This document shows, piece after piece, positions 31,032-36,408 of a DNA stretch of 36,408 nt (positions are counted from its first letter, which is position 1; each line of letters starts with the position of its first letter). The translations under genes were made by a program, and so were the position numbers. The notes under the pieces are model-generated. The model made no database searches. It saw only the letters and a list, made by a program, of their open reading frames with translations, and was not told the DNA's origin. The DNA is taken from positions 1 through 36,408 of the forward strand of contig JAQIDC010000067.1 of assembly GCA_027858235.1 (NCBI GenBank), written 5' to 3'. This stretch comes from Patescibacteria group bacterium (GTDB lineage Bacteria; Patescibacteriota; Patescibacteriia; Patescibacteriales; BM507).

Positions 31032-31628
31032 ATGAAAAAATTAGCTACAATTTATATTCTATTGCCAGTATTAATAATAATGCTCTTTTCTGGATGTTTG
31101 AAAAAGGAACTGGTTGATATCCCAGAACCAATATCCCCAATAATTGATGAGGTTGTAATTTCAACAAGCACTGAAGAAAATATTCCAGTGTGGCCAGAAC
31201 AGATTTACACCGAAGAAGACTATATTGGTTGGAAAACATATGTTAATGAAAAGTTAGGTTATAGTATTAAATATCCTGCAGATTGGACAATCAATGCTTG
31301 TGATGAGGGGTGTACTTCGAAAGAGGTGATTATTAATCCCCCTGATGCAGAGATGTTTATTAGCTATATAGGTATTGGACTAGCCGGGAGAAGTATAGAA
31401 GAAATAAAAAATAGTTATCAGAATCCAAATTATTGGGAGGGGAAAATTTATAAAGACAAGAAAATAATATTTGCCAACAGAGGATCTTTATTATTATATG
31501 ATGGACCTCATAAAAATAATTCTGGGATAGCCATAAAAAATAATTCTATAGTATACAATATTAATATAGGGAAAGATAATAATAAAAAAGTCTTACAGGC
31601 ATTGGCTAGCTTTAAATTTATTGATTAA
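31032..31628 (+). CDS. Lipoprotein, tandem copy 1
   Basis: This 198-residue protein has a lipobox, LFSGC, at residues 18-22 after a hydrophobic signal, so Cys22 would be lipidated and the protein held on the outer face of the membrane. A Pro/Ile/Glu linker follows, then a domain with WKTYVNEKLGYSIKYPADW and DEGCTSKEVIINPPDA, similar to small PsbP/YP-AD-W type domains found in many bacterial lipoproteins. The next gene is a near copy shifted by 607 bp. The two diverge after about residue 120. Confidence 0.8.
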   Translation: MKKLATIYILLPVLIIMLFSGCLKKELVDIPEPISPIIDEVVISTSTEENIPVWPEQIYTEEDYIGWKTYVNEKLGYSIKYPADWTINACDEGCTSKEVIINPPDAEMFISYIGIGLAGRSIEEIKNSYQNPNYWEGKIYKDKKIIFANRGSLLLYDGPHKNNSGIAIKNNSIVYNINIGKDNNKKVLQALASFKFID

Positions 31629-31638
31629 AATAATTTTT

Positions 31639-32241
31639 ATGAAAAAATTAGCTATAATTTATATTCTATTGCCAGTTTTATTAATAATGCTCTTTCCTGG
31701 GTGCCTAAAAAAAGAAGTTATTGATGTCCCAGAACCAATATCCCCAATAATTGATGAGGTTGTAATTTCAACAAGCACTGAAGAAAATATGCCTGTTTGG
31801 CCAGAACAGATTTACACCGAAGAAGACTATGCTGGTTGGAAAACATATGTTAATGAAAAGCTAGGTTACAAAATACAATATCCTGCAGATTGGACAATTA
31901 ATTCTTGTGATGAGGGGTGCACTTCGAAAGAAGTAATTATTAATCCTCCTGATGCGGAAATGTTTACAAGTTATATTAGTATTAGTTTGGAAAGTAGAAA
32001 TATAGAAGGAATTAGAAGCGTTTATTTAAATCCTGATTATTACGATGGGAGACCAGATACAGAATCTGAAATTATTTTTTCTGGTTTAAAAAGCTTTAAT
32101 TATATAAATGGAATTGTTAAAAATGCCAGAAGTATCTTTATTGAAAATTATACGAATAACAAAATGTTTCTGGTGTCTGCAGAGAAAGACAATAATCCAA
32201 AAGTATTACAGATACTAGCTAGTTTTGAGTTTATTAATTAA
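31639..32241 (+). CDS. Lipoprotein, tandem copy 2
   Basis: This 200-residue paralogue of the preceding gene has lipobox LFPGC and the same PEPISPIIDEV linker and YPADW domain. The ATG at 31639 is chosen because it matches the start of copy 1 and precedes the signal peptide; the longer frame from 31621 overlaps the stop of copy 1. The first 120 residues are nearly identical, while the last 70, including the part after NPPDAEMF, differ strongly, as if that surface were selected to vary. Confidence 0.8.
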   Translation: MKKLAIIYILLPVLLIMLFPGCLKKEVIDVPEPISPIIDEVVISTSTEENMPVWPEQIYTEEDYAGWKTYVNEKLGYKIQYPADWTINSCDEGCTSKEVIINPPDAEMFTSYISISLESRNIEGIRSVYLNPDYYDGRPDTESEIIFSGLKSFNYINGIVKNARSIFIENYTNNKMFLVSAEKDNNPKVLQILASFEFIN

Positions 32242-32297
32242 ATTAATTATATTTAGTAGCACATTGACAATCTACCGGTATTTAATGCCGCCAACCA

Positions 32298-32304
32298 AAG
32301 GAGT
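32298..32304 (+). promoter_or_regulatory. Strong Shine-Dalgarno AAAGGAG
   Basis: Seven bases matching the anti-SD sequence, 5 bases before the ATG at 32310. Few genes in this window have such a site. Confidence 0.75.
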
Positions 32305-32309
32305 TAGTC

Positions 32310-34010
32310 ATGAAGAAAGTACTTGCTTTGATTTTAGTTTTATTGTTAACATGGACAATTCAATCATTTCCAGCAGAACTTATGTTACCATTTTCTGGTG
32401 GCCAAACATGGAGTTGTGATCAAGGAAATTACAATGATCCTGGAAACCAGATGGGCTGGTTTTGTTACTCAGACGAAGATGGAGATGGAGATATTGATGG
32501 TACCTATAATAGCAATATGCTATGTACCACAGACTCTCCTGATAGAAAATGGCAATGGTCAAACCCGACCCACAGAGATGGAACGAAATTAAACTATGCC
32601 TGGGATTTTAATATGGGGTCTACTTCGGACCTTGGGTTGCCAGTCCAGTCGCCTGCAGATGGAACAATTGTGTATGCTAAAAACAGTAATACTGGCTGGG
32701 GTAACACGATAATTATTGATTACGGTGATGGAACTTTTGGTAAGCTTGCTCATCTTCAATTGATCAATGTCTCAGAAGGTCAAAATGTGTCCCAAGGGCA
32801 ACAAGTGGGTACCTGCGGAGGGACTCCATACTGGTCACCACATATTCACTATCAAACTCAAAGATCCAAAGAAATTACTGAACAAGCAATCAAGTCAACA
32901 TTCATTGATGCTGAGGAGGCTGATTTCATTCCAAAAGAAGGAGGTAAATACACATCCCTAAACACACACAACCCTTATAACAATTTCAAAGTTGGAATGT
33001 TTTATGACGGGTGGAAAATTGAACCCTGGGGGACATCTTTTGGAGGTATTTTTGTTCCATATTCAAGACCATTTGTAATCACTTATTTTCACGAGGGTGG
33101 ATTAAATTTACTAGGACACCCAGCCAATGAAGTGCGTAAGGGAACAGTTTATGAATTTCCAGGATATCACGCTGAAATGGGAATTGATCTTCCATATATT
33201 CAAGACATTCAAAATACCAGTGGTGGATCTCCTTGGTTAACACTTGTCTTAAACCCCTATAAACTAAATCTCCGCATGGGCTATCTTGGGATTGTATTTC
33301 CCATCAATGGGAGAATCAGGGATTACTGGAAGGCTTATTATTCACAATTAGGCTATCCTGTCTGCAATGAATATTCAGAAATTGTTAATGGCAAAGAATA
33401 CGCTGTTCAATGGTTTGAGCGCGGTATTAATAATTTTCTAAAAGTAACCTACAATATTAATGAAGGAACCTTCAATGACCCTGAAACAGATTACTTGAGT
33501 TATGGTGACCATCTCAACCAATCTGTTTGGGACAATCTTGGTTGTCCATTAGGAGTTTGCGGAGTGGGTGGAGACGGAGAAGACCCAAACCCTGAACCAT
33601 ATCCACCTACGCCAACCGCCTATACTTTTGGACAAGCAAAAATTTGTACAAATATTGATGAGAATTGGAATTGTGTTGATGAAAAATATATTTTCTATAA
33701 TATTGATAATGGAGTTTTTTCATGGGTAGAAATACTAAATCTATATGAGGCTATTGATTTGAAATGGGTCTGGTATAGTCCAAGTAACAATATTATCAGC
33801 CAAATAGAGGAAAGAACTGACCAGCCATATGAAGGGGAATATATCGGATGGTGGCGCCATAACTCATGGGTAGATTTATCTGACTCATCTGAGCGTGGGA
33901 CATATATGATAAAATTCTACATCAACAATATCTTAACAAGCACATCGTTCTTTGAATTAAAAGAAATAGGAGAACTACTACTCCCTCCTGCGGGACTTAT
34001 AATAAATTGA
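32310..34010 (+). CDS. Secreted M23-type peptidase-like protein with LGFP-like repeat
   Basis: This 566-residue protein has a signal peptide (VLALILVLLLTWTIQSFPA, residues 4-22) and then an acidic DEDGDGDIDG loop that could bind calcium. The LytM/M23 fold follows (about 85-190): LNYAWDFNMGS, VQSPADGTIVYAKN, WGNTIIIDYGDG, LAHLQ and SPHIHYQ. In active M23 enzymes the first motif is HxGxD or HYAxD; here the first zinc ligand is Asn (NYAWD), so cell-wall cleavage may be lost or changed. A LGFP-like segment follows (GYPVCNEYSEI, QWFERG; about 345-380), then a Pro-rich linker and a C-terminal Ig-like domain. Confidence 0.82.
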   Translation: MKKVLALILVLLLTWTIQSFPAELMLPFSGGQTWSCDQGNYNDPGNQMGWFCYSDEDGDGDIDGTYNSNMLCTTDSPDRKWQWSNPTHRDGTKLNYAWDFNMGSTSDLGLPVQSPADGTIVYAKNSNTGWGNTIIIDYGDGTFGKLAHLQLINVSEGQNVSQGQQVGTCGGTPYWSPHIHYQTQRSKEITEQAIKSTFIDAEEADFIPKEGGKYTSLNTHNPYNNFKVGMFYDGWKIEPWGTSFGGIFVPYSRPFVITYFHEGGLNLLGHPANEVRKGTVYEFPGYHAEMGIDLPYIQDIQNTSGGSPWLTLVLNPYKLNLRMGYLGIVFPINGRIRDYWKAYYSQLGYPVCNEYSEIVNGKEYAVQWFERGINNFLKVTYNINEGTFNDPETDYLSYGDHLNQSVWDNLGCPLGVCGVGGDGEDPNPEPYPPTPTAYTFGQAKICTNIDENWNCVDEKYIFYNIDNGVFSWVEILNLYEAIDLKWVWYSPSNNIISQIEERTDQPYEGEYIGWWRHNSWVDLSDSSERGTYMIKFYINNILTSTSFFELKEIGELLLPPAGLIIN

Positions 34011-34016
34011 ATATAT

Positions 34017-34048
34017 GGCTAGTCATTGAATTGACTAGCCTTTTTTTA
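34017..34048 (+). terminator. Intrinsic terminator
   Basis: GGCTAGTCA and TGACTAGCC around a short loop, then seven T. Confidence 0.9.
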
Positions 34049-34063
34049 TTCACAAAATTAGTC

Positions 34064-34092
34064 TTGGATTATTTTTAATATTTTGATATAAT
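34064..34092 (+). promoter_or_regulatory. Sigma70-type promoter
   Basis: TTGGAT (34064-34069), 17 bases, TATAAT (34087-34092). It drives a stretch without a long reading frame that ends in a terminator. Confidence 0.7.
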
Positions 34093-34098
34093 TAAAAT

Positions 34099-34350
34099 AA
34101 CGTAACAGTTCTTTTAATTGGAAGCCTCTTCGGTAATTCTAGATGAAAGGGTTCACCATGAACGACACTCCACCACACAACTAAGTCTGTTCTCTTTTCT
34201 CTAAATTAAAATTAGTTTATCGAGCAAAAGCTCTGAGAGGAGGTGCCTTGTCTTCGAGGGGACTAATCTACCCCTCACAGCTCTTAAAATGATAATACAT
34301 TGTTAAGCTCTTCTAAAAAAGCCTCGTTAACATAACGAGGCTTTTTTTAT
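34099..34350 (+). ncRNA. Probable small RNA or leader-peptide transcript, about 250 nt
   Basis: The stretch lies between a good promoter and a strong terminator. Hairpins inside it include GAAG-CCT-CTTC, GAGC-AAAA-GCTC and GAGGGG/CCCCTC. A 13-codon frame starting at 34143 (MKGFTMNDTPPHN) has in-frame methionines and could be a leader peptide or chance. The next gene is on the opposite strand, so this is not a leader for it. No known class was recognised. Confidence 0.5.
34315..34350. terminator. Strong terminator, usable from both sides
   Basis: AAAAAAGCCTCGTTA and TAACGAGGCTTTTTTT with a 3-base loop. It ends the small RNA and can also stop the minus-strand CNNM gene. Confidence 0.9.
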
Positions 34351-34428
34351 ATAAATATTTATTTCCCCTTATGCTGCCTGCCCGTCCTCTGGCTTGGCGC
34401 TTTCCGAAGCATCCTCTGGAGTTTGAAT

Positions 34429-35379
34429 TTATTGGTTATCAAACTCATCAAAAATTTCAGCATCAATTATTTCTTCCAGAACATCTTCAATGGTTACAAT
34501 GCCCACAAATTCATCAAGTTCTTTAACGATGAATAAATGATTTCTTGATTTTCTAAAGTCATTTAATAGATGGTCTAGATTTTTTTCTTTTTCAACTACG
34601 ACGACTCTACTTCTAGCAACTTCTTCTGCGAGCTTGTTGTGAGTATCTTCCGAAATTAAGTCCTTGGCATAAAGAATTCCTAGAATTGTGGCTGAAGATC
34701 CATTGTGAATTGGAATCCTTGAAAACCCTTTTTTTATAATTAAGTCCAGGGTTTCATTGTCTAGGATTTGTTTTGAAGAAAGCATAAAAACGTTTTCAGC
34801 TTTTGTCATAACATCAGAAACTTTCATCCCTGAAAAAGCGAGAGCTCCTTTTACAATGCGCTCTTCATCTTCATCGATATCAGAAACAGGAGAATCCTCA
34901 TGTTCTTCAATCATTTTCATTAATTCTTTTTTTGAATATACCGTTGGTAATTCCTCTCCAAGTATTTTGTCTAGTGCCATGGCTATGGGTTTGGTAAAAA
35001 TATAGAAAATTGCTCTAAAAAGAATAATTAACCAAACAAACTTCGCCCCAAAAGACAGGGCATTTCTAGAGAATGATGCTTGAGGGATTATTTCTCCAAA
35101 AATAACGATGAGTCCAGTTGCAATAAGAACTGCAACAATGCCTGAGGTAATCGAACCTAGAAAAATAGAGAGAACAGAATTTACTGCTACATTACTAATA
35201 AGCAATGTTGAGAGAAGAAGATTACCATCTTTTCTCACTAACAAAATCTTCTTTGCTTGCTTGTCACCAAGGTCAGCCTTCCTTTCGAGGTCGTTTTTGT
35301 TTAAACTAAAAAAACCCAGAGTTAGCCCGGAGAACAACGCTGAGAAAAGTAGAAGTATCGCTATTATTAAATAATCCAT
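34429..35379 (-). CDS. CNNM/CorC-family protein with CBS pair
   Basis: This 316-residue protein has four hydrophobic segments forming a DUF21/CNNM membrane domain (about residues 1-135), with ALFSGLTLGFFSLNKNDLERKA, GIVAVLIATGLIVIFGEIIPQ and PIAMALDKILGE. A CBS pair follows (about 185-310), with VSDVMTKAENVFML, FSRIPIHNG and FVGIVTIEDVLEEIIDAEI. The family includes magnesium or cobalt transport proteins and hemolysin-like proteins; CBS pairs bind ATP-Mg. The usual C-terminal CorC_HlyC domain is missing, so the protein is shorter than CorB/HlyC forms. Confidence 0.9.
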   Translation of the reverse strand: MDYLIIAILLLFSALFSGLTLGFFSLNKNDLERKADLGDKQAKKILLVRKDGNLLLSTLLISNVAVNSVLSIFLGSITSGIVAVLIATGLIVIFGEIIPQASFSRNALSFGAKFVWLIILFRAIFYIFTKPIAMALDKILGEELPTVYSKKELMKMIEEHEDSPVSDIDEDEERIVKGALAFSGMKVSDVMTKAENVFMLSSKQILDNETLDLIIKKGFSRIPIHNGSSATILGILYAKDLISEDTHNKLAEEVARSRVVVVEKEKNLDHLLNDFRKSRNHLFIVKELDEFVGIVTIEDVLEEIIDAEIFDEFDNQ

Positions 35380-35483
35380 AAATTTTTAATGCATTCTTAT
35401 ATTTTGATTTATATATTTATTATACCTTTTTATTGTATTAGTGCAAAATAAAGCGCCCAGTTGTTGAGCGCCTTAAAAAAATT

Positions 35484-35756
35484 TTATTGGGCTACTAGTG
35501 CCAGCAAGAAGGGGCCCAATGTTTTACCTTCAAAGACCATTACTTTTGCTGTCTCTTTGGCGCAATCACTGCAAAGACCAAATGTTAGCATACTGCTTTT
35601 CCCTAATACTTCTTCCTCCTCTACGGAAAGATATCTTCCTGAATAACATTTTTTCTTAGAACATTCTGAGCAAGTACGCTTTTCTGTGTTGCTCTTGCAG
35701 CCAAGAACTTTTCTACAAGAACAGACTATCAATAAATCTAAAGGTTGATTTTTCAT
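35484..35756 (-). CDS. Cys-rich, probable zinc-binding protein
   Basis: This 90-residue protein starts after a good Shine-Dalgarno, AAAGGAG (plus 35764-35770). Its cysteines fall as CSC and GCK near residues 12-20, TCSECSKKKC (29-38) and GLCSDC (60-65). The CYSGRYLSVEEEEVL to LTFGLCSDCAKE stretch recalls the short motif at the C-terminus of many sensor proteins (C-SWCKK, then W, then HG-CPDC), there of unknown function. It probably holds one or two zinc ions and may bind a partner protein or RNA. It stands alone. Confidence 0.7.
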   Translation of the reverse strand: MKNQPLDLLIVCSCRKVLGCKSNTEKRTCSECSKKKCYSGRYLSVEEEEVLGKSSMLTFGLCSDCAKETAKVMVFEGKTLGPFLLALVAQ

Positions 35757-35910
35757 ATCTATTCTCCTTTCAGAAAAAAAGCTAGTATTTAATGAACTTA
35801 ATATAATTTAATGATACCACAAAACTATGATTTTGTAAAGGATTTTAGAAAAATTTTATTTTTACTTATTTAAAGCCTTGTGATTGTCTAAAACTATGGA
35901 CAATAATTTT

Positions 35911-36408
35911 CTATTTAAGGTAAGGTGTCAACACATTTTGTGATTGAGTAGCTATACTCTCTTGGCTGGTATTAATGTTAAAAAATGATTGAAATGGTTT
36001 GAAGAAATCATCTAGAATCAAACAGGGGAAATTACATATTTTGTCAGCATTGGTTATTCCAAGTTTTTCTAGTTTTTGTTTCGGTGATAATCCATTCATT
36101 CCAATTCCGCTGTGACTGCGATTATTGAAATAGATTATCCAGAATTGAGCTTCTAGTTGAAATTCTGTGATTGTATTAATGTAATCTCCTCTAGGGCAAT
36201 AGAATTCTTCATCGTCTGTTCTGTGGCTTCGCTCTACCAGATTTTGCTTCCACTTAGCTCCTTCCGTATCATAAACATAGGTATTGTAAATAGAAAAGTG
36301 CTCGTTCCACTCTTCCTGTTTTCTCTTCGAACCAGAGTAGAACTCACCACCCATATCCATTTGTACATTAATTTTTGTTGTTATGTTGTGAGATCGCAAC
36401 CAACACAC
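35911..36408 (-). CDS. IS-type DDE transposase, C-terminal part cut by the window edge
   Basis: The 165 residues seen are the end of an rve integrase-core transposase of the IS481/IS3 kind. The second catalytic Asp lies in VQMDMGGEFYSGS and the Glu in NLVERSHRTDDEEFY. YFNNRSHSGIGMNGLSPKQKLEKLG is the typical closing segment where the strand is held. The upstream half, with the first Asp and the HTH, lies beyond 36408. No terminal inverted repeat can be confirmed because only one end is present. Confidence 0.85.
   Translation of the reverse strand: MCWLRSHNITTKINVQMDMGGEFYSGSKRKQEEWNEHFSIYNTYVYDTEGAKWKQNLVERSHRTDDEEFYCPRGDYINTITEFQLEAQFWIIYFNNRSHSGIGMNGLSPKQKLEKLGITNADKICNFPCLILDDFFKPFQSFFNINTSQESIATQSQNVLTPYLK

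Overview
The window is AT-rich bacterial DNA (roughly two thirds A+T by eye) with compact genes, tRNA genes that do not encode CCA, many small zinc-ribbon plus single-membrane-helix proteins, few Shine-Dalgarno sites and several starts placed 6-7 bases after a -10 box, as in leaderless transcripts. This suits an ultra-small Candidate Phyla Radiation (Patescibacteria) bacterium. That assignment is inferred from style; there is no marker gene here that fixes it. The standard code is used: long frames are uninterrupted and TGA serves as a stop.

Left part (1-14535). A tRNA-Arg(UCU) is followed 183 bp later by a second copy of its last 22 bases, then by a small HNH nuclease gene. Next is the main discovery: a tRNA-His gene cut in two inside its T arm. 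The 5' part is at 1094-1155. The matching 3' part (all seven acceptor pairs, five T-stem pairs and the histidine-specific G-1:C73 pair) lies 13.4 kb away at 14534-14546. The DNA between is an integrated element whose last gene is a large serine recombinase. Joining the two inner ends rebuilds a phage-type attachment site that is an imperfect inverted repeat centred on a CC dinucleotide, as expected for a serine integrase attP. The element carries a complete, slightly different tRNA-His (1518-1590) just inside its left end, so it seems to bring a replacement for the gene it destroys. Its cargo is a broken P-loop kinase-like gene, a frameshifted RdgB/HAM1-like NTP pyrophosphatase, a BRO-N/DinD-like antirepressor, an OLD-type ATPase-TOPRIM nuclease (probable phage defence), a structured RNA, zinc-ribbon membrane proteins, a decayed HK97-type capsid gene, a VSR-like homing endonuclease and the recombinase. 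It looks like a phage-derived integrative element.

Middle part (14536-24345). A second copy of the tRNA-His 3' end plus its terminator 180 bp further on shows an older event at the same site. Then come a transglutaminase-like gene, a family 3 beta-glucosidase, small membrane proteins, an XRE regulator with three palindromic operators divergent from a RelA/SpoT alarmone synthetase, an acetyltransferase, an EamA transporter, and a copper module: a 5'-truncated TauE/SafE-cupredoxin gene followed by CopA.

Right part (24346-36408). This is more chromosomal: MFS transporter, a three-gene cluster of unknown function, a PG_1098-like methyltransferase, ychF, rlmN, two tandem lipoproteins, an M23-type secreted protein with a replaced zinc ligand, a probable small RNA, a CNNM/CBS protein, a Cys-rich protein and the end of an IS-type transposase cut by the window edge.
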